DNA of 64,000 bases from Pseudomonas sp. B21-015 (GTDB lineage Bacteria > Pseudomonadota > Gammaproteobacteria > Pseudomonadales > Pseudomonadaceae), in the NCBI RefSeq assembly GCF_024749285.1, contig NZ_CP087196.1, positions 310,001 to 374,000 of the forward strand. The letters are read 5' to 3'. A model generated the notes under the pieces. The model worked only from the letters and a program-made list of their open reading frames with translations. It was not told the origin of the DNA and ran no database searches. Each line of letters opens with the position of its first letter. Positions within the stretch are counted from its first letter, which is position 1. A program made the position numbers and the translations under genes. Positions 1 to 7,659 of the stretch are shown one piece after another.

Positions 1-368
1 CCAAGCCAGCCGCCAAACCTGTCACGGCTAAAACAGCTGCTGCCAAGCCTGCTGCAAAACCGGCGGCGAAACCCGCCGCTAAACCTGCTGCTGCGAAACC
101 TGCCGTCGCTGCCAAGCCAGCCACTGCCGCCAAGCCAGCTGTAGCGAAACCAGCAGCCAAACGTGCCGCTGCCAAACCGGCTGTAAAACCTGCCGCCAAG
201 CCAGCCGTGAAAAAGCCAGTAGTTGCTGCGAAGCCGACTGCCGCACCTGCTGCCAAGCCAGCAACCCCGGCTCCGGCTGCGGCGGTCCCGGCAGCCACTA
301 CCTCGACAGCTTCGCCTGCGCCAACGCCAGCCGTGTCGTCGAGCACCACCCCAACCAGCGCTTCCTAA
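1..368 (+). CDS. algP: AlgP (AlgR3) histone H1-like protein, C-terminal part, 5'-truncated by window
   Basis: The frame that ends with TAA at 366-368 is open to the left edge and encodes about 121 residues made almost only of Ala, Lys and Pro in KPAA/AKPA repeats, ending in a Pro/Ser/Thr-rich tail. Such repeats are the hallmark of the C-terminal domain of Pseudomonas AlgP, a histone H1-like DNA-binding protein linked to regulation of alginate genes. The basic repeats presumably bind DNA non-specifically. The N-terminal domain lies outside the window. The stop overlaps by 4 bp the stop of the convergent gene on the minus strand. The repeat tract is prone to length change by slippage. Confidence 0.88.
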   Translation, partial: KPAAKPVTAKTAAAKPAAKPAAKPAAKPAAAKPAVAAKPATAAKPAVAKPAAKRAAAKPAVKPAAKPAVKKPVVAAKPTAAPAAKPATPAPAAAVPAATTSTASPAPTPAVSSSTTPTSAS

Positions 369-829
369 GTGCCGGTTACCGCGACGCGCAGCTGATGCAG
401 CGCGTCGCGGTCCAGGTTGGCGGCGCCTGCCGCCATACCTTCCAGCCAGGTCGAGAGATCGTTCGTCTCATCCTGCGGCCAGCCCTGCGCCAGTCGTTCC
501 AGCCGCAACAACAGTTGCCGCTCGGCTTCCAGTTCCAGTGTTTTGACTTGCTCGCGCAACGTATTCAGTTCGGCGTCCTCCGCCGCGTCGGCTTTCCATT
601 GCCTGCGCAACGCCCGTAGCGGTCGCACGACATCCGCGTCCCAGGGGGTGACCACATCGCGAAGTTGCTGCAATCGTTGTTCGTTACAGGCGACGCCCCG
701 CTGTCCCAGCCACAATCCACAGAGCAGCAGGCACACGTTCACCCCCGCCGACTGCAATTGCAGGCAGGCGTCTTCAACGCCGGGACGGGCGTAAGTGTCG
801 AGGGAAAAGCTCCACAGGTCAGAGGACAT
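365..829 (-). CDS. TIGR02444 family protein (unknown function)
   Basis: The gene encodes a 154-residue soluble protein starting MSSDLWSFSLDTYARPGVE. The N-terminal motif (LWxFxLxxYxxPGVExxCLxLQ) followed by a run LLLCGLWL is what I recognise as the TIGR02444 family of gamma-proteobacteria, which has no assigned function. There is no signal peptide or obvious membrane helix; the middle is charged and probably helical. In Pseudomonas it normally sits between algP and the YheS-like ABC-F gene, as here. It converges on algP with a 4-bp overlap of the two stops, and its start is 51 bp from the divergent ABC-F gene, so both promoters must lie in that short gap. Confidence 0.8.
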   Translation of the reverse strand: MSSDLWSFSLDTYARPGVEDACLQLQSAGVNVCLLLCGLWLGQRGVACNEQRLQQLRDVVTPWDADVVRPLRALRRQWKADAAEDAELNTLREQVKTLELEAERQLLLRLERLAQGWPQDETNDLSTWLEGMAAGAANLDRDALHQLRVAVTGT

Positions 830-879
830 AGTGCTACTCGCGCCAGTTGCGAGCGAAGCTGGTAGACTCCGCCGCCATT

Positions 880-2790
880 ATGATTCGACTTCAGAACCTG
901 ACTTTACAGCGTGGCCCGCAACGTCTGCTAGAAGACGCCGAGCTGACCCTGCACGCCGGCCACAAAGCCGGCCTCATCGGTGCCAACGGCGCCGGCAAAT
1001 CGAGCCTGTTCGCCTTGCTTCGGGGCGAGCTGCACCCGGACTCGGGTGACTGCTTTCTGCCGGCCGACTGGCGCATCGCCCACATGCGCCAGGAGGTCGA
1101 CACGCTCGAACGCCTGGCGGTCGACTACGTGCTCGATGGCGACCTGCGCCTGCGCCAGGTACAACATGACCTGGCGGCAGCCGAAGCGGCGCATGACGGT
1201 GCCGCTCAGGCCCGCCTGCACTCGGAACTCGACAGCGCCGATGGCTACACCGCCGACGCCCGGGCGCGCAAGTTGTTGGCAGGCCTTGGGTTCACCAACG
1301 ATCAGATGGATCGACAGGTAGGAGATTTCTCCGGTGGCTGGAGGATGCGTCTGAACCTGGCGCAGGCCTTGATGTGCCCTTCAGACCTGTTGCTGCTCGA
1401 CGAACCGACCAACCACTTGGACCTCGATGCCATCATCTGGCTCGAAGAGTGGCTCAAAAGCTATCCCGGCACCTTATTGCTGATTTCCCACGACCGCGAT
1501 TTCCTCGATGCCGTGGTCGATCACGTGGCCCACGTCGACCAACGCAAGATCACCCTGTATCGCGGTGGTTATACAGCGTTTGAGCGGGCCCGTGCCGAAC
1601 GTCTGGCCCAGCAACAGCAGGCCTACGAGAAGCAACAGGCACAACGTGCGCACATGGAAAGCTACATCGCCCGCTTCAAGGCCCAGGCCACCAAGGCCCG
1701 TCAGGCCCAGAGCCGGATCAAGGCGCTGGAGCGGATGGAGGAACTGTCCGCCGCCCACGTCGATTCACCCTTCGACTTCGTCTTCCGCGAATCGCAGAAA
1801 ATCTCCAGCCCGTTGATCGACCTGTCGGATGCGCGCTTGGGTTACGGCGACAAAACCGTGCTGGAGAAGGTCAAGCTGCAACTGACCCCCGGGGCGCGGA
1901 TCGGTTTGCTCGGCCCTAACGGTGCGGGTAAATCGACCCTGATCAAAAACCTCTCCGGTGAACTCGAGCCATTGGCTGGCCGACTGACCCGGGGCGAGAA
2001 CACCGTGGTCGGCTACTTCGCCCAGCATCAACTCGACTCCCTTGACTCCAAGGCCAGCCCGTTGCTGCATTTGCAGTGCCTGGCGCCAACCGAGCGTGAG
2101 CAGACCCTGCGCGATTTCCTTGGCGGTTTCGACTTCCGTGGGGCGCGCATCGATGAGCCGGTGCTGAATTTCTCCGGCGGTGAGAAGGCCCGTCTAGCCC
2201 TGGCGTTGATCGCCTGGGGGCGGCCGAACCTGTTGCTGCTCGACGAACCGACCAACCACCTGGACCTGGAAATGCGCCTGGCGCTGACCATGGCCTTGCA
2301 GGAATTCAGTGGCGCGGTACTGGTGGTCTCCCACGATCGTCATCTGCTCAAAAGCACCACCGACAATTTCTATCTGGTGGCCGACGGCAAGGTCGAGGAG
2401 TTCGACGGCGACCTGGAAGACTACACCCGTTGGCTGGTGGAATACCGTCAGCGCAATACGCCGGTCAGCAACACCCCGGTCAACCCGGACAAGACCGACA
2501 AGAAAGCTCAGCGCCAGGCCGCCGCCGCGTTGCGTCAGCAACTGGCACCGCACAAGCGCGAGGCCGACAAGCTCGAGGCCGAGCTGGGCAAACTGCACGA
2601 AAAACTGGCGAAAATCGACGCCAGCCTCGGTGACAGCGATATTTACGAGCCGGCGCGCAAGAACGAATTGCGTGATCTGCTGGCCGAACAGGCCAGGCTG
2701 AAGGTGCGTGAAGCCGAACTGGAAGAGGCCTGGATGGAAGCGCTCGAATTGCTCGAAAGCATGCAGGCGGAGCTGGAGGCCCTGTCTTGA
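880..2790 (+). CDS. ABC-F family ATP-binding protein (YheS-like)
   Basis: The product has 636 residues with two ABC ATPase domains and no membrane part, the ABC-F arrangement of ribosome-associated translation factors. Domain 1 has Walker A GANGAGKSS at residues 34-42, signature FSGGW and Walker B LLLLDEPTNHLD. Domain 2 has GPNGAGKST, FSGGEKARLAL and LLLLDEPTNHLDL. Between them is a charged linker typical of the family, and the last 90 residues form a Lys/Glu-rich coiled coil. Length and coiled-coil tail fit the YheS subfamily. The ATG at 880 (MIRLQNL) aligns with the family start; an in-frame ATG at 847 would add 11 unlikely residues. The stop overlaps the start of the MscS-like gene, so the two are probably co-transcribed. 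Confidence 0.92.
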   Translation: MIRLQNLTLQRGPQRLLEDAELTLHAGHKAGLIGANGAGKSSLFALLRGELHPDSGDCFLPADWRIAHMRQEVDTLERLAVDYVLDGDLRLRQVQHDLAAAEAAHDGAAQARLHSELDSADGYTADARARKLLAGLGFTNDQMDRQVGDFSGGWRMRLNLAQALMCPSDLLLLDEPTNHLDLDAIIWLEEWLKSYPGTLLLISHDRDFLDAVVDHVAHVDQRKITLYRGGYTAFERARAERLAQQQQAYEKQQAQRAHMESYIARFKAQATKARQAQSRIKALERMEELSAAHVDSPFDFVFRESQKISSPLIDLSDARLGYGDKTVLEKVKLQLTPGARIGLLGPNGAGKSTLIKNLSGELEPLAGRLTRGENTVVGYFAQHQLDSLDSKASPLLHLQCLAPTEREQTLRDFLGGFDFRGARIDEPVLNFSGGEKARLALALIAWGRPNLLLLDEPTNHLDLEMRLALTMALQEFSGAVLVVSHDRHLLKSTTDNFYLVADGKVEEFDGDLEDYTRWLVEYRQRNTPVSNTPVNPDKTDKKAQRQAAAALRQQLAPHKREADKLEAELGKLHEKLAKIDASLGDSDIYEPARKNELRDLLAEQARLKVREAELEEAWMEALELLESMQAELEALS

Positions 2791-3371
2791 TGGAGGCCTT
2801 CAAGCTGCCGTTGCCGGCGATGTGGGTCGAGCCGATCTGGCTGGTCGTGCAAATCCTGCTGATCCTGCTGGCCGGTTATATCGCCCAGCGCGTCGTCGCT
2901 AAATGCCTGACTCGCCTGGGCGAGCGCTACCCGTTTCCGCCGCAGTTTTTGCTGCCGCTGCGTGGCGGTTTGCGCTGGCTGATCATGGGCAGTGCGCTGA
3001 TTTTTGTGCTGGAACGCCTTGGGGTGTCGGCAACGGTGCTCTGGACGGCATTATCCGGTTTCGTTGCGGTGGCCGCCGTGGCGTTTTTCGCCATGTGGAG
3101 TGTGCTCTCCAACCTGTTGTGCGCGATCCTGATCTTCACCGTCGGCCCATTCCGTATCGGCGATGTGGTCGAGTTGGTGGACACTACCGACAAGCCCGGC
3201 GTCAAAGGCCGGGTGGTGGCGATCAATCTGCTCTACACCACGTTGATCGAAGCCGAAGAGCTCGGTACCGGCAGCGCCATGGTGCAAGTGCCCAACAGCC
3301 TGTTCTTCCAGCGCTCGGTTCGACGCTGGCGCGGTACTGATGCATTCCCTTCGAACGGGTTCGAAAAGTAA
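2790..3371 (+). CDS. small mechanosensitive channel (MscS) family protein
   Basis: The product is a 193-residue inner-membrane protein. It has a first helix at about residues 12-34, a second at 45-70, and a long pore-helix-like segment rich in Ala/Val/Gly near 75-105 (LSGFVAVAAVAFFAMWSVLSN). This is followed by an MscS-type beta domain start (GPFRIGDVVEL...VVAINLLYTTL...VPNSLFFQ). The C-terminal alpha/beta domain of full MscS (about 280 aa) is absent. Pseudomonas homologues, as I remember them, have the same short form, so this is probably not a truncation. Its ATG overlaps the TGA of the ABC-F gene (TGATG), implying translational coupling. Gating by membrane tension is inferred from the family. 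Confidence 0.85.
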   Translation: MEAFKLPLPAMWVEPIWLVVQILLILLAGYIAQRVVAKCLTRLGERYPFPPQFLLPLRGGLRWLIMGSALIFVLERLGVSATVLWTALSGFVAVAAVAFFAMWSVLSNLLCAILIFTVGPFRIGDVVELVDTTDKPGVKGRVVAINLLYTTLIEAEELGTGSAMVQVPNSLFFQRSVRRWRGTDAFPSNGFEK

Positions 3372-3396
3372 GCCTTCTGTTGCCTGATACACCGCT

Positions 3397-3467
3397 TTCG
3401 CGAGCAAGCCCGCTCTCACCCTCAGTCTAATTCCTGCGCAAGACACAAGCGGGCTTGCTCGCGAAGG
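3397..3467. repeat. REP doublet (Pseudomonas GCGAGC-type)
   Basis: Two inverted copies of the Pseudomonas REP core (tcgcgagcaagcccgct at the left, agcgggcttgctcgcga at the right) are separated by about 30 bp. It lies in the 213-bp gap between the MscS-like and LysE genes. No other feature is clear in that gap. Confidence 0.85.
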
Positions 3468-3584
3468 GGCCCTACTGCCGTAAACGCTGTTCGGCAGCCG
3501 CCACGTCCTATAAAAAATCGGTAGTCATCGGCCCAAAGGCGCATTAGCTTAGACGTCTGTCACGGGTCTGAGTCGAGGTGTGCA

Positions 3585-4217
3585 ATGGTGCTTCAAACAT
3601 GGCTGGCGTTTTTTGCCGCCTGCTGGGTGATCAGTCTTTCCCCCGGTGCCGGCGCCATTGCGTCGATGTCCAGCGGTTTGCGCTACGGTTTCTGGCGCGG
3701 TTACTGGAATGCCCTGGGCCTGCAACTGGGCCTGGCGTTGCAGATTGTGATCGTCGCTGCCGGTGTCGGCGCAATCCTCGCGGCCTCCGCCACTGCCTTT
3801 TACGTGATCAAATGGTTCGGCGTGGCCTACCTGGTCTACCTCGCGGTCAAACAATGGCGCGCGCTGCCTGGCGAGATGAGCGACGACGCTGCCATTCGGC
3901 AGATCGGCAAGCCGATGGCGCTGGTGTTCCGCGGTTTTCTGGTGAACGTCAGCAATCCCAAGGCCTTGGTGTTCATGCTTGCGGTGCTGCCGCAATTCAT
4001 CGACCCCCACGAGCCGTTGGTAGCCCAGTACCTGATCCTCGGCGTGACCATGATCTGTGTCGATCTGATCGTCATGGCCGGCTACACCGGGCTGGCGGCC
4101 AAGGTCCTGCGTTTGTTGCGCACGCCCAAGCAGCAGAAGCGCATGAGCCGTACCTTTGCCGGACTGTTCATCGGCGCGGCGGCGTTCATGGCGACCCTGC
4201 GCAAAGCGGCGGTATAA
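3585..4217 (+). CDS. LysE/RhtB family amino-acid exporter
   Basis: The product is a 210-residue integral membrane protein with six predicted hydrophobic segments. Near the N terminus it has SPGAGAIASMSSGLRYG, matching the LysE/RhtB family signature (GPG-P-x-G) with an unusual GAGAIAS variant. The middle carries FLVNVSNPKALVFMLAVLPQF, the conserved N-P-K-A motif of the second repeat. Family members export amino acids or related compounds across the inner membrane; the substrate cannot be read from the sequence. The start ATG at 3585 follows a weak purine-rich stretch. A strong bidirectional terminator follows the stop, separating it from the convergent lipoprotein cluster. Confidence 0.88.
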   Translation: MVLQTWLAFFAACWVISLSPGAGAIASMSSGLRYGFWRGYWNALGLQLGLALQIVIVAAGVGAILAASATAFYVIKWFGVAYLVYLAVKQWRALPGEMSDDAAIRQIGKPMALVFRGFLVNVSNPKALVFMLAVLPQFIDPHEPLVAQYLILGVTMICVDLIVMAGYTGLAAKVLRLLRTPKQQKRMSRTFAGLFIGAAAFMATLRKAAV

Positions 4218-4228
4218 AACCTCAGGCA

Positions 4229-4261
4229 CAAAAAAGGCGACCTATCGAGGTCGCCTTTTTT
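4229..4261. terminator. bidirectional Rho-independent terminator
   Basis: The hairpin aggcgacc-tatc-gaggtcgcct is flanked by A6 on the left and T6 on the right, so it can end both the rightward LysE transcript and the leftward lipoprotein cluster. Confidence 0.9.
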
Positions 4262-4296
4262 ATGGTGGCTGGGAGCTTTTTGTGGCCAGCCTGAGA

Positions 4297-5040
4297 TCAG
4301 TGCAGAATCACCGGTGCCGTATCCCGCGGCAGGTTGTTGCGCAGTGGCGCTTGCCCTGGTTGCTCGTAGCCACCGCCACCGAGCTGTTGGCTCAGTTGCG
4401 CGGCCACGTCTTCACCCAGCGCCTTGGACACGTCACGCACCACCCGTGGGCGGTTCAGGGAAACCCGAATGTCCCGGCCATTCACCAGTTTGGTGTCCTG
4501 ACCTTCGCCCATCGCCGTGAAGGCCGAGGTGATCTCAAAGGTCTTGGTGTTGATCAGGCTGAAGTCTGCCACCAGCGTCAGCCCCAGCACCGCCGAATAG
4601 CTGTCGGTGTTGGCCAGCTCGTTCATGTCGCGGGTGAAGTCGATGTCGGACACGGTGCCGAACAGCACGTAGTCGGCACCCTTGAAACTACCGGCCTTGA
4701 TGCGCTTGATCACGTCATATACGTCACCTTTGGACGATGCTGTGTAAGGCGTGCCCTGCACCAGCTGAAACATGCCGGTGCGCAGAATCTCGCCCTTGAT
4801 GTCGCCGGTGAATTTGCGTAACTCACCTTGCTCGATGTAGCTGCTGGTTGCTTCGTACTCTTCGTAACTGGACGAACCACTGGCGCCGTAATAGCTCTGG
4901 CTGTGGTTGCTCTGGGCCGAAATAGTGTGGACGTATTGCTCCACCCGTTCCTGATAGGCCAGGTCAGCCACTGCGACTTTCGGGGCCGCTTGCACGCTGA
5001 ACGCGCAAGCCAGGGCCATCATGCCAATCCATGTGCGCAT
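4297..5040 (-). CDS. CsgG/TolB-N-like exported protein, last gene of LpoB-type cluster
   Basis: The product has 247 residues with a Sec signal peptide (MRTWIGMMALACAFSVQA, cleavage after QAA likely) and no lipobox. The mature part begins KVAVADL, continues with RKFTGDIKGEILRTGMFQLVQG, and has GADYVLFGTVSDIDF and TLVADFSLINTKTFEI. This is the beta-strand and helix order of the CsgG / LpoB / TolB-N fold. The C terminus has a Gly-rich stretch (GGGGY). It is the last of a run of leftward genes, 3 bp after the LpoB-like gene, so co-translation is likely. By family it should act in the periplasm or at the outer membrane. No curli genes (csgA, B, E, F) are nearby, so a curli pore role is not supported. 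Confidence 0.75.
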   Translation of the reverse strand: MRTWIGMMALACAFSVQAAPKVAVADLAYQERVEQYVHTISAQSNHSQSYYGASGSSSYEEYEATSSYIEQGELRKFTGDIKGEILRTGMFQLVQGTPYTASSKGDVYDVIKRIKAGSFKGADYVLFGTVSDIDFTRDMNELANTDSYSAVLGLTLVADFSLINTKTFEITSAFTAMGEGQDTKLVNGRDIRVSLNRPRVVRDVSKALGEDVAAQLSQQLGGGGYEQPGQAPLRNNLPRDTAPVILH

Positions 5041-5043
5041 CGA

Positions 5044-5631
5044 TTAACGCTCCGTGGTTTTGCGGATCTCTTTTTCGTCCATCCACTCGGCCAGACCGCT
5101 CTCAACGTCGATCAATTGCAGGCTGAATTTGTAGAAGACGTCCTTGTAGTCGCTGCTGCGCTTGACGATCGAGCTGATCGAACCTTCAAGACGGTATTGG
5201 GCGGCGATCATGTTGCCAGTCTTGGCCACAGTGCTCTTCTTGTACAGGCCGCTCTGGTTTTGCAGCTTGAGCTGGTCGACCTGGCTCTGCATGGCGGTGT
5301 TGTCGCTGGCAAAACGGGCCACGCCGGTTTTCATCAGCTGGGTCTTGATGCTGGTGGTGATTTCGCGGGTATCGATGTACTCGCTGGTCTTGTTCTTCAC
5401 GTCGTAGACCTGAACCACCGGGCGGCCTTGCAGAATGCCGGACTGGGCCAGGGAGCGGGTCATGGATTCGGCGATCATCTGCAGGTCGGTGGAGCCGAAC
5501 TCGTTGGTCACGGTTTCCACAGCCTTGGTGTCGCCGTAGCTGATGTTTTTACTGCCCAGCGTCGGCGAAGTGTTGGCGCAACCACTGGCCAGGAGGGCGA
5601 TGACGGCGATGAATGAAAAGCGTGCAAACAT
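5044..5631 (-). CDS. LpoB-like lipoprotein (penicillin-binding protein activator family)
   Basis: The product is a 195-residue lipoprotein with lipobox LLASGC, Cys18 being the predicted lipidated residue. The body has the LpoB family layout: YGDTKAVETVTNEFGSTDLQ, then RPVVQVYDVKNKTSEYIDT, TSIKTQLMKTGVARF, AQYRLEGSISS and the terminal LQLIDVESGLAEWMDEKEIRK. In E. coli, LpoB is an outer-membrane lipoprotein that activates PBP1b. Pseudomonas PBP1b is reported to use a different activator, LpoP, so the partner here is uncertain. It follows the YcfL-like gene by 39 bp, the same pair order as ycfL-lpoB in E. coli. It precedes the CsgG-like gene by 3 bp. Confidence 0.82.
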   Translation of the reverse strand: MFARFSFIAVIALLASGCANTSPTLGSKNISYGDTKAVETVTNEFGSTDLQMIAESMTRSLAQSGILQGRPVVQVYDVKNKTSEYIDTREITTSIKTQLMKTGVARFASDNTAMQSQVDQLKLQNQSGLYKKSTVAKTGNMIAAQYRLEGSISSIVKRSSDYKDVFYKFSLQLIDVESGLAEWMDEKEIRKTTER

Positions 5632-5670
5632 GGGAATGCTCTCTAGAACTGAACGAATAGGGTGTCGAGC

Positions 5671-6042
5671 TTAAGGCGTTTTGATTTCGAGACGGAAATC
5701 CACGGCTTTGGCGGTTGGCGCAATGGCCTGAATGAAACTGGTCTGCTCGCCGTACATCATCTGGCTTTTCCAGGTCTCTTCTTCTGCAACCGGGAAACCT
5801 TCAGGGCCGAGCCAGGCAAAACGGTAGTAGAAGGTCTTGTTGTTGTAGCTGGTGTTGCTCAGCTGCACATTGACCGTCATGAAGCCGTTTTCCCGGGCCA
5901 CGCGCATGGCGCCGACCACGATGTTCTTGAGCTTGCCCATGGCCACGACCTTGCTGGCAGCGCTGCCTGGTTCCGGTGGTGGCGGGGTGGCGCAGCCGGC
6001 CAGCAAGGCCAGGGCGACGACAGCGATGAGTTTGAAGCGCAT
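5671..6042 (-). CDS. YcfL-like lipoprotein (DUF1425)
   Basis: The product is a 123-residue lipoprotein with lipobox LLAGC (Cys17) followed by a Pro-rich linker (ATPPPPEPGS). The mature domain has NGFMTVNVQLSNTSYNNKTFYYRFAW and ETWKSQMMYGEQTSFIQAIAP, the conserved beta-sandwich-like pattern of DUF1425/YcfL. E. coli ycfL lies directly before lpoB and the same order is seen here, which supports both calls. The function is unknown; a part in the same envelope complex as the LpoB-like protein is an inference from neighbourhood. The gene starts 15 bp after the COG3014 gene stop. Confidence 0.78.
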   Translation of the reverse strand: MRFKLIAVVALALLAGCATPPPPEPGSAASKVVAMGKLKNIVVGAMRVARENGFMTVNVQLSNTSYNNKTFYYRFAWLGPEGFPVAEEETWKSQMMYGEQTSFIQAIAPTAKAVDFRLEIKTP

Positions 6043-6057
6043 GCAAAGACTCCGTTC

Positions 6058-7452
6058 TTAAGGTTGTTTGAGGCTGGCCACGGCGGTCGGGTTGGCGCTC
6101 GGGATCACGTGAGCGGCCAGGCCGCTGGCGAATACCTGATTGCCCACGGCGCGAAGGCTGATGACCTGATAGCGCTGATCCACAGTGACCTTGACCACTG
6201 AGCCGCCCACGGCGCTCGGCAGGGTGACTTGGTGCTCGCCTTTCTTCAAGCGCAGACGCACTACTTGAGTGTTGTCCGGCAGGGTGCGCCACGTACGGGT
6301 ATCGGCACCTTCGAGCACGGCTGAAGAGATACCGACTGCAAGACCCGCCAGCGGGTTGGTTTCGTTGATCTGCTTCTGTGCCACGCCACGGGTGATCGCC
6401 CGCACGGTGGTGCGCAGGATGATCCCCGGCATGTCGTCACGCAATGCGCGGCGGGACATGGCGGTGGTGCTGTTGAGTTGAGTCAGGTTCAGTTGCTGAC
6501 CGTCCACGCCGATCTGGGCAAAGGTGGCGGTGGAGGTATCCGGTTTGATGATCGGGAACGACAGCGGCGTGATCACCACGTTGTTGCTGATCGGCAACGG
6601 CAGCGGAATGCGGATGGAGTCGCGGGACGGCGCCAGACCGCTTTGCACGACGATCAGGATGTCGCTGTCCTCGTCCTTGGCGGGTTTGTCGAGATTCACC
6701 AGCGCCTGTTCCAGCAGCGGCGTGTTCGGGCGCAGCTCGGCGGCCTTGCGATAGCCCGGTGCGGCCAGGTCTTTCTCGCCCAGGGCTTCATACACGAAAC
6801 CGGCCAGGTAATGGCTGAACGCACTCTGGTAGCTGTTTTTCAGGCTGACCACGTCCGGCGCGTCGAGGCTGGCCACCGGATAACCCTGAAGATCCTTGTA
6901 CTGGGTTTTGACGCCTTCTTTCTCGGCCTGCTCTTCGCTCTTGAGGTATTCCTTGTCGCGCAAGTCGGCGATCACCGCTTCACGTTCGTGGGTCTTCTTG
7001 ATTGCGGTGCGCGCGCCGTCGAAGTCATTCACCGCCAGCAGGTTGAGGGCCATCTGCGTGGTCAGCATGACTTTTTCGTAGTCGTAGCCTTCGTAGCGAC
7101 GGACCTTGTCGTTGACCAGAAAACTGCCGAACTGGGCCAGGTACTTGTCGGTGTCGAGCTTGACCGAGTCTTCCCACTTGCCCACCACCTGATCGGCGCT
7201 GGTCCAGGCGTTCTGGCTGCCGGACAAATCGCCCTTGGCGCGCAGCAGTTCACCCTTCTCGAAGTAATAGAGCAGGTCTTTGTCGGCGCCGGTGTTGTTC
7301 TTTTCCAGCAGGGTCAAGGCGGCATCGACGTTGCCGGCAGCCAGTTGCTGGTTGGTCTGTGCCAGTTCGGAGTCGTAGTTACGAAAAGCCGAGCAGCCGG
7401 AGAGCAAGGTGACAGCACTGAGCGCGATCGAGGTAAGGGCGCGGGAGGCCAT
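6058..7452 (-). CDS. COG3014-type lipoprotein, paralogue B
   Basis: The product is a 464-residue lipoprotein with lipobox LLSGC (Cys20). Residues 20-130 look like TPR-like helices (NVDAALTLLEKNN...DLLYYFEKGELL). A charged helical segment follows (KKTHEREAVIADLRDKEYLKSEEQAEKEG), then GFVYEALGEKDLAAPGYRKAAELRP, a clear TPR-like repeat. A beta-rich C-terminal half carries LIVVQSGLAPSRDS and TWRTLPDNTQVVRLRLKKGEHQV. Two paralogues lie in tandem here. The gene is likely anchored in the outer membrane and facing the periplasm. It heads a tight unit with the YcfL-like, LpoB-like and CsgG-like genes and has its own promoter candidate 141 bp upstream. The function is not established. Confidence 0.78.
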   Translation of the reverse strand: MASRALTSIALSAVTLLSGCSAFRNYDSELAQTNQQLAAGNVDAALTLLEKNNTGADKDLLYYFEKGELLRAKGDLSGSQNAWTSADQVVGKWEDSVKLDTDKYLAQFGSFLVNDKVRRYEGYDYEKVMLTTQMALNLLAVNDFDGARTAIKKTHEREAVIADLRDKEYLKSEEQAEKEGVKTQYKDLQGYPVASLDAPDVVSLKNSYQSAFSHYLAGFVYEALGEKDLAAPGYRKAAELRPNTPLLEQALVNLDKPAKDEDSDILIVVQSGLAPSRDSIRIPLPLPISNNVVITPLSFPIIKPDTSTATFAQIGVDGQQLNLTQLNSTTAMSRRALRDDMPGIILRTTVRAITRGVAQKQINETNPLAGLAVGISSAVLEGADTRTWRTLPDNTQVVRLRLKKGEHQVTLPSAVGGSVVKVTVDQRYQVISLRAVGNQVFASGLAAHVIPSANPTAVASLKQP

Positions 7453-7592
7453 AGGGGGTACTTCTTCCCTGAGTTAAGCAGCCACGCGTGCTGGTCGGGC
7501 TGTTGGGACCTATCGGCAGGGCTGTTGGCGTCCTGCCAATTCCTCATAAAAAGAGGAGCTTAAATGCCATATCGAAATAACGAAGGCGCGGC

Positions 7593-7620
7593 ATTATAAA
7601 CAGGGATGCTGGCTATGTAA
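7593..7620 (-). promoter_or_regulatory. sigma-70 promoter candidate for paralogue B-ycfL-lpoB-csgG-like unit
   Basis: On the minus strand a perfect -10 TATAAT (plus 7593-7598) sits 16 bp from a -35-like TTACAT (plus 7615-7620). It lies in an AT-rich 207-bp gap between the two COG3014 genes, so the downstream four genes can be transcribed independently. Confidence 0.6.
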
Positions 7621-7659
7621 TGGCTTTTTAATTACATGTTTTCACAACTGTGCCATTGC

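Noticed and set aside
847..879. Upstream start for the ABC-F gene
   Set aside because: The ATG at 847 would add MRAKLVDSAAI before the conserved opening; the ATG at 880 fits the family.
4297..5040. Curli (csg) secretion locus
   Set aside because: Only a CsgG-like protein is present; there are no csgA/B/E/F genes, and the neighbours are LpoB-type lipoproteins.
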